64,000 bases of DNA, from NCBI RefSeq assembly GCF_003860405.1, contig NZ_CP034170.1, positions 620,001 to 684,000 on the forward strand, given 5' to 3'. The stretch is from Nakamurella antarctica. Lineage in GTDB: Bacteria > Actinomycetota > Actinomycetes > Mycobacteriales > Nakamurellaceae. The notes under the pieces are model-generated. The model was not told the origin of the DNA. It saw only the letters and a program-made list of their open reading frames with translations, and searched no databases. The first letter of the stretch is position 1; the number at the start of each line of letters is the position of its first letter. This document shows positions 35,976 to 44,210 of this stretch, piece by piece. The translations under genes were made by a program, and so were the position numbers.

Positions 35976-37106
35976 TCAACCCCCGATCGCGGACATCGGA
36001 CGGTCAGGCTGGAGAAAAGACGGGTCGTTGATCCCGTGACCTGGAAGTTTGGTCCACATGCCACCGCGCCAAGCAGCGGCGATCTCTTCGTCATGAGCGC
36101 CGGACCGTAGGAGTGCGCGCAAATCGGTTTCGGTACTGGAGAACAAACAGTTGCGAATCTGGCCGTCGGCGGTGAGCCGGGTCCGGTCGCAGTCTCCACA
36201 AAACGGTCGCGTCACGGACGCAATGATTCCCACGGTTCCACGATCACCGTCCACAGTGAACAGTTCGGCAGGAGAGCCTCCCCGTGCCCCGGCATGCGGT
36301 GCCAGCGTGTACCGCGCAGAAAGCAGTTCGGTGATCTCATCAGCGGTGACCATGGTGCTGCGGTCCCAACCGTGTTGCGCATCCAACGGCATCTGCTCGA
36401 TAAATCGAAGCTGATACCCGTGCTGAAGACAAAATTCGAGTAGGTCAAGAGCCTCATGGTCGTTGACGCCGCGCATCAAAACCGCATTTACCTTGACCGG
36501 CAGTAAGCCGGCGTCGGCCGCAGCGGCAAGCGATGCGATGACGTCACCGTGGCGAGGACGACGCGTGAGTTTCGTGAAAGTCTCCGGGTTCATTGTGTCC
36601 AAGGAGACGTTAAGTCGATCGAGCCCGGCGTTCTTCAGGTCTACCGCTTTGCGCACCAATCCAAGACCGTTGGTCGTCAGAGACATCTCGGGTCGGTTTG
36701 TGAGCGCTGCCACCGATGCGATGAGTTCCACAATGCCCTTGCGCAGCAATGGTTCCCCGCCCGTGAAGCGCACTTCGTTAATGCCCAGCAGATCAACGCC
36801 GAGCTGGATCAGTCGCAGTAGTTCGGCGTCGTTGAGCACTGATTCGTTCGGCAGCCAATCTAGGCCTTCGGCTGGCATGCAGTAAGTGCAGCGAAGGTTG
36901 CAGCGATCGGTCAGTGATACCCGCAGATCCGTTGCCGCCCGGCCGAATCGATCGATGAGCCCGTCCGATGGTGGCCTGTCGGCGGTGGGTAGATCCTCGA
37001 AAAATCCCGGATCGGTGCTGCTGGTGCCCACCGGGCCGCAACTCGTCGAGGAGACGGGATGTGCTGGTGCGCCAAAAGTGGGGACACCCAACGCGACAGC
37101 AGCCAT
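35976..37106 (-). CDS. moaA: GTP 3',8-cyclase (radical SAM)
   Basis: A 376-residue MoaA. The radical SAM cluster motif CNLRCTYC lies near residue 70, with FTGGEPLL after it, and the second cluster region FCGDCDRTRLTADGQIRNCLF near 310. The C terminus is the catalytic Gly-Gly (SAIGG). About 50 residues of unconserved N-terminal sequence precede the core (PVSSTSCGPVG), so the true start could be later than ATG 37106; a GGGG run lies just upstream of it. Operon with moaD. Confidence 0.95.
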   Translation of the reverse strand: MAAVALGVPTFGAPAHPVSSTSCGPVGTSSTDPGFFEDLPTADRPPSDGLIDRFGRAATDLRVSLTDRCNLRCTYCMPAEGLDWLPNESVLNDAELLRLIQLGVDLLGINEVRFTGGEPLLRKGIVELIASVAALTNRPEMSLTTNGLGLVRKAVDLKNAGLDRLNVSLDTMNPETFTKLTRRPRHGDVIASLAAAADAGLLPVKVNAVLMRGVNDHEALDLLEFCLQHGYQLRFIEQMPLDAQHGWDRSTMVTADEITELLSARYTLAPHAGARGGSPAELFTVDGDRGTVGIIASVTRPFCGDCDRTRLTADGQIRNCLFSSTETDLRALLRSGAHDEEIAAAWRGGMWTKLPGHGINDPSFLQPDRPMSAIGG

Positions 37107-37307
37107 AACCCCACACTAACCGGTACCCGGGACTGGACTGATGCATGGCGAGGTTCCGCATGCCCGTGGACGAGCAGGCGTGCCCGAGACGAAGGCCCGA
37201 CCCGGCACGGGAATTTTCTGTCCCCATGCGCACCATCTGGTCTCGGCGAGGCCTCAATCCCGGGTTGGGTGGGGTATTTGAGCCCGATCAGGGATAACGT
37301 GAGGAGT

Positions 37308-37694
37308 ATGTGGACCGAAGCTGACCGTGACAATTGTTTTCGCCGTGTGACAGGTCTGGTGGCTCATCTGCCCCAAACGGAGTCCGGGCGCTGGCACTCG
37401 CACTTCAAGGTCTCTGTTGCGGGGAAGCGTTTTGCGTCAGTGCTGGTAGATCACCACGGCGATGGCCGCCTCGCACTTACCTGCAAGGCAGCTCCAGGCG
37501 AACAGCAAGCCTTGGTAGAGGCAGACCCTGCCCGTTACTTCGTCCCGGCCTATGACGGCGCCCACGGCTGGGTTGGCGCCTTGCTAGATCCGGAAACCGA
37601 CCCCGATTGGGATGAGATTTCGGCCCTCCTCGTTCAAGGCTGGCGTGAGGCCGCACCGGTGACGCTGGTGCGGACCTTGGACGCCAGCTCTTAA
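37308..37694 (+). CDS. MmcQ/YjbR-like protein
   Basis: A 128-residue protein of the MmcQ/YjbR fold, small DNA-binding-like domains of mostly unknown function. It has MWTEADRDNCFRRVTGL, FKVSVAGKRFASVLVDHHGDG, and DPARYFVPAYDGAHGWVGALLD, with the final helical segment (EISALLVQGWREAAP) usual in the family. ATG 37308 is preceded by GAGGAG very closely; a GTG nine bases earlier is in frame and could be the start. It stands divergent from moaA and is followed by an 18-base tandem duplication. Confidence 0.7.
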   Translation: MWTEADRDNCFRRVTGLVAHLPQTESGRWHSHFKVSVAGKRFASVLVDHHGDGRLALTCKAAPGEQQALVEADPARYFVPAYDGAHGWVGALLDPETDPDWDEISALLVQGWREAAPVTLVRTLDASS

Positions 37695-37703
37695 ACCTCT
37701 GCC

Positions 37704-37739
37704 TTCCGGCGCTACGAGGGTTTCCAGCGCTACGAGAGT
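37704..37739. repeat. 18-base tandem duplication spanning a stop codon
   Basis: TTCC(G/A)GCGCTACGAG(G/A)GT occurs at 37704-37721 and 37722-37739. The second unit contains the stop codon (37730-37732, reverse strand) of the luciferase-like oxidoreductase. Confidence 0.8.
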
Positions 37740-38725
37740 GCTGGAATTACCTCTTTCTCAAACATTTCTATTCCCGACGTGTCGTAAGCAGACTCGGCGA
37801 AGTAAGTGATCGCGTACGTCATCCCCGCGTCCTTGAGCGCGGTGAGGTTCTCCACAATTTGTTCCGGTGTACCAAAGGCGGGCATCCCTCTGAGTCCGGC
37901 GATCGTCTCTTCGATTTTCGCAGACGGCAAGAACCCGTCCATTCGATCCCGCATCCGCGCTAACCGGTCTTCGACCTCGCGCTCGGTGGCGCCGATCACC
38001 ACGTTGTAGTTGGACGAGCGAGTGATTGCAGCAAAGTCTGTTCCAACGGTTTCGCAATGCTTGCGCAAAAGAGCCGACTTGTGTGTGAACCCCTCTAGCG
38101 TGCCGTCGAAGTTCGTGTACTGGGCGTACTTTGCTGCCAGCTTCAGCGTCACTTTCTCGCCACCGCCAGCGATCCACAGCGGAACCCCGCCGGGCTGCAA
38201 AGGCAACGGATGACAGAGCGCGCCGTCGACCTGGTAGTGCTTGCCAGCGAAGGTCGCCTCGCCGTTTTCCCAGGCCTGCTTCATAATCTGGACGCCCTCA
38301 TCCAACATCTGAAGTCGGATTTTGGCCTCGGGGAAGCCATAACCGTAGGCGCGCCATTCGTGCTCGTACCAGCCAGCGCCAATGCCCATCTCAAGGCGAC
38401 CACCGCTGATGTGGTCGATCGTTGCCGCGACCTTTGCCAGGTACATCGGGTTTCGATAACTCATGCACGAACACATTTGCCCGAGTCGAATGCGATCTGT
38501 GACGGCCCCGAAAGCCGACATCAACGACCATGCCTCGTGTGTCGCCTCGTGCGTGGGCTGTGGCACCGTGTGGAAGTGGTCGTACACCCACAGCGATTCC
38601 CACGGACCCGCATCTGCCCGCTGCGCCAGCCTTTTCATCGTGGGCCATTGCTCGGCAAGGTCGATTCCGACGAGGTCCATCCGCCAGCCCTGCGGGATAA
38701 AGATTCCAAATTTCAGTGAGGTCAT
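37730..38725 (-). CDS. LLM-class F420-dependent oxidoreductase
   Basis: A 331-residue luciferase-like monooxygenase family protein (TIM barrel). The N terminus LKFGIFIPQGW, ESLWVYDHFHT, RIRLGQMC, and GRLEMGIGAGWYEHEW near residue 110 are family landmarks, and VPLWIAGGGE near 180 is the second cofactor region. In actinobacteria such proteins mostly use coenzyme F420, so the assignment to F420 rests on family knowledge. ATG 38725 is used; a GTG at 38731 is also in frame. Convergent with the YjbR-like gene. Confidence 0.85.
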   Translation of the reverse strand: MTSLKFGIFIPQGWRMDLVGIDLAEQWPTMKRLAQRADAGPWESLWVYDHFHTVPQPTHEATHEAWSLMSAFGAVTDRIRLGQMCSCMSYRNPMYLAKVAATIDHISGGRLEMGIGAGWYEHEWRAYGYGFPEAKIRLQMLDEGVQIMKQAWENGEATFAGKHYQVDGALCHPLPLQPGGVPLWIAGGGEKVTLKLAAKYAQYTNFDGTLEGFTHKSALLRKHCETVGTDFAAITRSSNYNVVIGATEREVEDRLARMRDRMDGFLPSAKIEETIAGLRGMPAFGTPEQIVENLTALKDAGMTYAITYFAESAYDTSGIEMFEKEVIPALS

Positions 38726-38809
38726 AGCCACACGCTAGCGCGCCGGGGCGTGTGCGCGTCCGGTGCGGTGCCCTCCCTGCCGCCTGCCCCTTTGGCGTAT
38801 ACATGGCCC

Positions 38810-39205
38810 ATGACATTTTTTCGGATCAGCGAAGCAGCTGGCTTGCTCGGCGTCAGCGACGATACCGTTCGACGATTAGTCGAAAGTGGGCAGCTCACGG
38901 CAACTGTGCCCGAAGGTGGCGGCCCGAAGTTACTCGACGGCGTAGAACTTGCCGGCTATGCCCAGCGCGCCGCGTCGGCGACGCAGGATCCCAGCGCGGT
39001 CGGCCGTAGTGCCCGAAATCGTTTCGTGGGTGTGGTCACCAAAGTGACTGCGGACACGGTGATGGCTCAGGTCGAGATGCAGTGCGGCCCACACCGGGTG
39101 GTCTCGCTAATGTCTAGCGAAGCCGTCCGCGAGCTTGGCCTGGAGGTCGGAACGCTGGCCGTGGCCGTCGTGAAGGCCACCACCGTCATCGTTGAAACTC
39201 CCTGA
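38810..39205 (+). CDS. HTH-TOBE (Mop-like) molybdate-binding regulator
   Basis: A 131-residue two-domain protein. Residues 1-55 are an excisionase/MerR-type helix-turn-helix (FRISEAAGLLGVSDDTVRRLVESGQL). Residues ~65-131 form a TOBE/Mop domain (SARNRFVGVVTKVTADTVMAQVEMQCGPHRVVSLMSSEAVRELGL in outline; short motifs NRFVGVV and VVKATTVIVE), which binds molybdate in ModE and molbindins. Likely a molybdate-responsive repressor or store; the molybdenum genes nearby fit. ATG 38810 has no ribosome site; a TATACA box lies six bases upstream, so it may be leaderless. Confidence 0.82.
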   Translation: MTFFRISEAAGLLGVSDDTVRRLVESGQLTATVPEGGGPKLLDGVELAGYAQRAASATQDPSAVGRSARNRFVGVVTKVTADTVMAQVEMQCGPHRVVSLMSSEAVRELGLEVGTLAVAVVKATTVIVETP

Positions 39206-39610
39206 TCCTGCTTGTCGGTCCCAGCGTCGATGCCCACGTGCGAACGGTCGATGCCCACGTGCGAACGGTCGATGCCCACGTGCGAACGGTCGATGCCCAC
39301 GTGCGAACGAGAGAGCCCGAGTGCGGTGCCTCGCTTATCGGGTACAACCTAGTTTTGTCATCGGCGCAAGAAACTCGGTGCGCTCTAGGCGCGCAGTTCG
39401 CGCCCGCTAGGGGGTCGCGGACGCGGGCCGGACTACTGCCTTGGTTTGATACCCGCCGACCCGTTCGGATCGGCGGCAGGGGCTGTTGGGTAGCTCGACA
39501 TATCTGAATGCGTGATGGTTCTCACGCCGACCGTAACGTCTCGGTCTCCGTCTGGTCTCAGGGCTTACCTATTCGGGTCTGCGCACCCCACCCGAAGGTA
39601 CGTTCTGAGG
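39206..39610. other. Intergenic region with 21-base repeats
   Basis: This 405-base gap holds a four-copy 21-base array (39226-39309) and a hairpin CCGCCGA (39453-39459) with TCGGCGG (39470-39476). No protein-like frame is evident apart from the HAD gene that begins at 39611. Confidence 0.55.
39226..39309. repeat. Four exact 21-base repeats with CACGTG
   Basis: GTCGATGCCCACGTGCGAACG occurs four times without variation at 39226-39246, 39247-39267, 39268-39288 and 39289-39309. Each contains the palindrome CACGTG. The array starts about 20 bases past the stop of the HTH-TOBE gene. Confidence 0.93.
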
Positions 39611-40231
39611 GTGAGTTTCACCATCGGCTTTGACCTCGATATGACGTTGATCGACCCCAGGCGGGGCATGATCGCGCTTTTCGACGTGATTGCTGCCGAG
39701 AGCGGCATCCCATTGGACGGAAAGGCTTTCGCCGCGAGACTAGGGCCGCCTCTGGAGCAGGAGTTCGCCCGCTATGACCTCCCGTCAGCAACCGTGACTG
39801 CCCTAGTCGAGCGATTCCGCGAGCTCTACATCGACATTGTGATCCCGCAAACCATCGCTTTGCCCGGTGCGCTGGCCGCAGTCCAGGCGGTGCACGACCG
39901 AGGCGGGCGCGTCATCGTCGTGACCGGAAAGTACGGGCCCAATGCCATCGCGCACTTGGATGCGCTGGGAATGAAGTACGGCGCCGTGATCGGCAAGCTG
40001 TGGGGCGAAGGCAAGGCCGCAGCATTGCGTGAACATCAGGCTGAGGTGTACGTCGGTGATCATATTGGGGATATGGCTGGTGCCCGGCAGGCGGACGCGA
40101 TGGCTGTCGCCGTGGCAACCGGTCCCATCAGCGCTGAGAACTTGGCAGCAGCCGGGGCGGATGTGGTGCTGCGCGACTTAACGCAGTTTCCCAGGTGGCT
40201 TGATTCCTACCTTCTGGCCACGGTTCACTAA
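39611..40231 (+). CDS. HAD-superfamily phosphatase
   Basis: A 206-residue haloacid dehalogenase-type hydrolase. Motif I is FDLDMTLID near residue 7, with Asp nucleophile. Motif II is VVTGKYG near residue 105; motif III is the acidic VGDHIGDMAGA near 150. A helical cap lies between motifs I and II (MIALFDVIAAESG). The likely role is phosphate removal from a small molecule such as phosphoglycolate, but this is inference. GTG 39611 follows CTGAGG directly; a longer frame exists from 39512 but looks non-coding. Confidence 0.85.
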   Translation: MSFTIGFDLDMTLIDPRRGMIALFDVIAAESGIPLDGKAFAARLGPPLEQEFARYDLPSATVTALVERFRELYIDIVIPQTIALPGALAAVQAVHDRGGRVIVVTGKYGPNAIAHLDALGMKYGAVIGKLWGEGKAAALREHQAEVYVGDHIGDMAGARQADAMAVAVATGPISAENLAAAGADVVLRDLTQFPRWLDSYLLATVH

Positions 40232-40250
40232 ATCTGGCGAAGCCTGCATT

Positions 40251-40652
40251 TCAGTGAGTCGAGCCATTCGAGTCCCGGTCGTCGTTCCGGTTCTCGCCCC
40301 TAAGCGCTTGCGAAGCGCGCCTTTTCGCGCCAAATTTCCTTCTGTTAGCTTTGTCTTTCTGGTCAGCAGCTACCGCTGCCTCGGCACGAGCTACCAACGC
40401 GGGGCTGGCTCGTCGCGTTTCCTTAACTACCCCGACCAGGCACACGCCTAGGCCGACGGGCGCGAGCATACACATCACGTTGAGCCAGACCGGAAGGTTC
40501 TCGCTGCCGGTGAAAAACAAGGCTAGATCCACCGCGATGGCGACCAATCCCACCGCGAAAACAGCGAGTCCAACCTTGACCAGCGGCGTCGCGTTCCCTC
40601 GTCCGGCAGGCCTGTCATGGGTACCTGGCGGGGGTGTACTCGAGGCGCTCAC
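40251..40652 (-). CDS. Two-helix membrane protein with basic tail
   Basis: A 133-residue hypothetical protein. After ~25 Pro/Gly-rich residues come two membrane segments (VGLAVFAVGLVAIAVDLALFF and NVMCMLAPVGLGVCLVGVV, each given only in outline), then a Lys/Arg-rich tail (KANRRKFGAKRRASQ). The position is that of Rv0870c in M. tuberculosis as I recall it. Start GTG 40652 is a guess; ribosome site weak. It is convergent with the HAD gene, 20 bases apart. Confidence 0.6.
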   Translation of the reverse strand: MSASSTPPPGTHDRPAGRGNATPLVKVGLAVFAVGLVAIAVDLALFFTGSENLPVWLNVMCMLAPVGLGVCLVGVVKETRRASPALVARAEAAVAADQKDKANRRKFGAKRRASQALRGENRNDDRDSNGSTH

Positions 40653-40819
40653 ACCGGCCAGCCTAACCGAGAAAACTGGTCGCCCACCCGAGCGCCGGAG
40701 CATTACTGTTAAGGAAACGCAGCACACAAGTAGGCTGCGTCGGATTGACCCCGAGCGACGTCTCAAGGGTTGAGTTCGTATCCGCAATCCACTGATAGTC
40801 AAGAAGATAGGTGAGCATC

Positions 40820-41221
40820 GTGCCCAGCGGCCGAGTGAAGTGGTACGACGCCGAGAAGGGTTTCGGCTTCGTATCCCAGGAAAATGGCGATGATGTGCAC
40901 GTTCGTGCCTCTTGTTTGCCAGCTGGCGTGGCGGCTCTGAAGCCTGGCCAGAAGGTGGAGTTCAGCGTTGCCGATGGACGTCGTGGTCCGCAGGCGCTGC
41001 AGGTCTGGCTGGTGGACGCCCCGCCGTCAGTCGTAGCTGCTGTGGCGGCTGCCAACAGGAGGCCGGCCGACGAACTGCATGGCGTCCTCGAAGACGTCAT
41101 TAAGCTGATCGATTCCAAAATTTTGCCCGAACTGAGTCGAGGCCGGTATCCGGACAAGGCCACCGGAAAGCGAATCGGCGACCTGCTGCGCGCTGTCGCG
41201 GGCGAGCTGGACATCTCTTAG
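40820..41221 (+). CDS. Cold-shock domain protein with C-terminal extension
   Basis: A 133-residue protein with an N-terminal cold-shock domain (SGRVKWYDAEKGFGFVSQ, RNP1 = KGFGFV) and a C-terminal helical region of about 60 residues (DELHGVLEDVIKLIDSKILPELSRGRYPDK in outline; short motif DLLRAVAGELD). The RNP2 site reads DDVHVRAS where ordinary CspA proteins have DVFVHxS, so two nucleic-acid-contact residues differ; recalled mycobacterial CspB (Rv0871) has a similar DVYVRSS. GTG 40820 with AGGTGA six bases upstream. Probably an RNA-binding regulator rather than a typical CspA chaperone. Confidence 0.9.
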   Translation: MPSGRVKWYDAEKGFGFVSQENGDDVHVRASCLPAGVAALKPGQKVEFSVADGRRGPQALQVWLVDAPPSVVAAVAAANRRPADELHGVLEDVIKLIDSKILPELSRGRYPDKATGKRIGDLLRAVAGELDIS

Positions 41222-41234
41222 CGTCATCGAGCTA

Positions 41235-41271
41235 TCAGCGCCGCCATCTCCCCGGGAGAAGGCGGCGCTGA
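41235..41271. terminator. Bidirectional terminator between cold-shock and DUF2771 genes
   Basis: TCAGCGCCGCC and GGCGGCGCTGA pair perfectly (11 bp), with an inner TCTCC/GGAGA stem. It lies between two convergent stops. Confidence 0.85.
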
Positions 41272-41291
41272 CTGCGTTAAGCGGCTCTCAC

Positions 41292-41759
41292 CTAGGCGGG
41301 AGTTACTTCCAGGACCCACAGCTGCGCGGGGGTGTACTCAACACCCCCATCAGTGCCAGCGATGGGGACCAACACCTGAAGGTCAATTTGCGTGATCGAC
41401 TTGCCCCGCGGCGGCTTGACTACGTAGCTGTAGGTCTTCTCCGTGCGCGTGATCGAGGTGCGCTCGGACTCGTCGCCGTAGGTGACCACCAAAGTCCAGG
41501 GGGCGTCGTACAAGCCGCTGGGAATGTTGACTTGGACCCCGTCGCCCGGCCGCAGGGCCAACTTCGCGACAGGACCGTTAAAGACTGGGCAGTCGGGTTC
41601 AAGGGTGGCGTTGATATTGCAGTACAAGGCGGGCCCAACGTCGACGGCTTTACCGTTGGCGTACCAGGTCACGGACGGTATCGACGGTGTGCACGCGGTG
41701 AGACCGACACTCGCCGCGGCCAGGAAAACCGCTGCCAACGTGCGGCGAATTCGAAGCAT
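41292..41759 (-). CDS. DUF2771 lipoprotein
   Basis: A 155-residue exported lipoprotein. The signal MLRIRRTLAAVFLAAASVG ends at the lipobox LTAC. The mature part is beta-rich (VTWYANGK, VAKLALRPGDGVQVNIPSG, PWTLVVTYGDE) as in actinobacterial DUF2771 proteins. Two Cys (LYCN, PDCP) may form a disulfide. ATG 41759 is 3 bases after the MFS stop (TAGTGATG junction, with a GTG alternative), so it is co-transcribed with the MFS gene. Function unknown. Confidence 0.8.
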   Translation of the reverse strand: MLRIRRTLAAVFLAAASVGLTACTPSIPSVTWYANGKAVDVGPALYCNINATLEPDCPVFNGPVAKLALRPGDGVQVNIPSGLYDAPWTLVVTYGDESERTSITRTEKTYSYVVKPPRGKSITQIDLQVLVPIAGTDGGVEYTPAQLWVLEVTPA

Positions 41760-41761
41760 CA

Positions 41762-44098
41762 CTACCTGTACCCGTCCTTTCCAGAACGACGAAGTCTCTT
41801 GGGTACGCGCCCACCGGCGGGGCGTGGTTCCCGGGACGTGGGCGGCATCACCGAGGGGGGTAGCGCAACGGTGGACGGAGACGATGTTGCACGCGGCGAC
41901 TTCCCTCGGCGCCAGGGCAAGGTGATCGGTGGGATCAAATAGCGGCCACGCCGCAGGAGCCAGGTGTGGACAAGGCCGATTGTGAGCAGGACAGTCGCGA
42001 CAGCAAACCCGATGGTGTAGATGGTGTCGTGGGGAAGGTTCAACAGGCCGCCCAGCAAAAGGCCGATAACCCCACCGAACACCCACGCCAATTGGAGCGC
42101 AGTCTCCGAGCGACCGAAGGCAGAGGCGCTACTCGCTTCCGGTAAATCGCGCTGAATGATGGAGTCCAAGCAGACCTTGGCAAGCGAGGAGGCGGCGGAT
42201 CCCACCAAGCCGACCAGCGCAGCAGAGGCCAGACCGGGCATAATCGCGGCGATAATCACCATCACCAGCACCGCCATCAAAGAGAAGATCGATATCGATT
42301 CAGGCGAACGCAGGTTCAACTTCGCGCCGAGGGCGTTGCCGATAAATCCACCGACTCCCGCCGCCACACCGACTATCCCCAAAAGCATGAGCTTGGTCAG
42401 CCCGCTCTCTGCGGCGTACTCCTGCATGACGACGAACGCGATGAACATTGCCAAGAAGCCGGTTTCGATCCGAATGACGCTGTTGGCCCACAACGTGGTG
42501 CGCACGGAAAGCGGTAGCGCGATGGGTCCGGATCTGGTGCCAGGTGCGAGCTGAACGGGAACTTCGCCCTCGGTGGACTCCACCCAAGCCGGGATCTTGA
42601 TGCACAGGTAGGCGCCTGCAGCGCCGATAATGGCCGTGAACACCAGCGCTCCGGGGGAGCCGAATGCCCACGTCAGCGACGCCGAAACCGCGCCCGCCAC
42701 GCCTCCAGCGATGAGACCGAAGACGGTCAGTCTGGAGTTGGTGGCAACTAACGTGATCGCCTCCGGGAGTACGCGCGGTGTGAGCGAGGCTTTGAGTACT
42801 CCAAAAGATTTACTGAAAACCAACGACGCTAAGGCGCAGGGATACAGCGCCCACGAGGCATCGCCATCTTTGAACGTAAAAATCATCAAGATCGCGAAAA
42901 CGCCACGACCTGCCAGGGTCGCTGCCAAGGTCAACCGACGACCGGATTGCAACCGGTCCAGGAACGGTCCAATGATGGGTGCGATGAAGGCAAACGGAGC
43001 GACAGTGATGAGGAGGTAGAGCAATACCCGGCCGGCACCCTCCTCCGGTTTGACGAGGAATAGCGTGTTGGCCAGTGCTACTGCCAGCGCCGCATCAGTG
43101 GCGTAATTCGCCATCGTTGCGTAGGTGAGATGGGAAAGGCCCGACAGGTCTGCGCCGTCTGCGGTGGTGGCTTTCCTGAAGAGCTGGAACCCGCGCTCGG
43201 TGATTTCGCGGCTCCGCATTGCTGCGACTCTGGTGACGGTGATCTTGCGGGGCGTGCGACGCGCAGTCCCGTCAGTAGTAGGCCTTCCTACATCCCCCTT
43301 GCCAGCAGCGAGCGGCTCGGAATACGGAGGCAGATGCGCACCTCGTGGGCGCGGCGGGCGAGGGCGGCGCGCTGGGTCGGGAACGTGTTGCGGGAAGTCG
43401 TTTCCAGCATCGTTGTAACGCGGAAAGTCATCTCCCGCGTATTCGTCCCTGCTGTACTCGTCTTGCCGGTAGTCGTCCCTGCGGTAGTCGCCTCTGGGGT
43501 AGTCGTCCCTTGGGTAGGGCGGCTGCAAGTACGGAGCGCTTTCGGCCGGATCCCGTCGGGAATTACCTCGTTGCGGCCGCTGCAGCTGCTGCGGGGCGTG
43601 CTGGGGGTCTGAACGCGGATCCTGGTACTGGGAGTACTGGGGCGCTAGCGGTGGTTTCGACGGTTCGTACGCGGGCGCAGCTGTTCGCGGACGCGGCGGG
43701 TAATGGTTTTCAGCCGTGGGTTGGTAAGACTCGTAGGTCCGCCCAAGGGGCCTCCCGTGGGGCGGAAGAGATTGCTCTGGCGCGCTGCTTGGCAGTCCGG
43801 CTGATGGTTGAGCAGCATTGCGAGGCGGAGTGTCGTGAGCACCGCCGTACTGTCCGTAGCGGGGTCTGGGAAGCGCCGCCGTGTCCTGCTCGGCAAGCGG
43901 CACGTGTGCGGCCGGCCTGCCCAGCACAGTGGTGGGGCGATCGCTGTTGTCACTGAGGGGTGCATGGGGCGAGGCTGCTGCCGGGCTGGCGTGGCCGCTG
44001 GCGAGTTGATCCGCGTGGTGGGCTTGCTCCTGACGCGTCCAGTCCGCACGACGCCGAGCTTCCTGCTCGGCTGCGAAATCGGGGTCAGGGACATTCAC
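41762..44098 (-). CDS. MFS transporter with long disordered N-terminal extension
   Basis: A 778-residue protein. Residues 1-310 are polar, Pro/Arg/Asp-rich and disordered, with a run of DDY/RDEY-like units near 200-230 (DDYRQDEYSRDEYAG). From ~325 a 12-segment major facilitator core follows (YATDAALAVALANTLFLV, LLYLLITVAPFAFIAPIIG, PFLDRLQSGRRLTLA), ending in a short basic tail. The recalled homologue Rv0876c also has an N-terminal extension, but is shorter. Start GTG 44098 with AGGATAGG upstream. Substrate unknown; the N-terminus may be a scaffold. Convergent partner on the other side: none; DUF2771 follows. Confidence 0.82.
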   Translation of the reverse strand: MNVPDPDFAAEQEARRRADWTRQEQAHHADQLASGHASPAAASPHAPLSDNSDRPTTVLGRPAAHVPLAEQDTAALPRPRYGQYGGAHDTPPRNAAQPSAGLPSSAPEQSLPPHGRPLGRTYESYQPTAENHYPPRPRTAAPAYEPSKPPLAPQYSQYQDPRSDPQHAPQQLQRPQRGNSRRDPAESAPYLQPPYPRDDYPRGDYRRDDYRQDEYSRDEYAGDDFPRYNDAGNDFPQHVPDPARRPRPPRPRGAHLPPYSEPLAAGKGDVGRPTTDGTARRTPRKITVTRVAAMRSREITERGFQLFRKATTADGADLSGLSHLTYATMANYATDAALAVALANTLFLVKPEEGAGRVLLYLLITVAPFAFIAPIIGPFLDRLQSGRRLTLAATLAGRGVFAILMIFTFKDGDASWALYPCALASLVFSKSFGVLKASLTPRVLPEAITLVATNSRLTVFGLIAGGVAGAVSASLTWAFGSPGALVFTAIIGAAGAYLCIKIPAWVESTEGEVPVQLAPGTRSGPIALPLSVRTTLWANSVIRIETGFLAMFIAFVVMQEYAAESGLTKLMLLGIVGVAAGVGGFIGNALGAKLNLRSPESISIFSLMAVLVMVIIAAIMPGLASAALVGLVGSAASSLAKVCLDSIIQRDLPEASSASAFGRSETALQLAWVFGGVIGLLLGGLLNLPHDTIYTIGFAVATVLLTIGLVHTWLLRRGRYLIPPITLPWRRGKSPRATSSPSTVALPPSVMPPTSREPRPAGGRVPKRLRRSGKDGYR

Positions 44099-44210
44099 CT
44101 TGCCTATCCTGCCTCACAGATCCAACAATTGTGCGTTCGGATGTGGCCGTGGTGCTCGTGGTGCACTCAGGGGCGCGTGTTGTGAAGTCGGATATGAGCC
44201 ATACGGCATC

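Noticed and set aside
39226-39309. CRISPR array
   Set aside because: The four repeats are directly contiguous with no spacers, and no cas genes are near.
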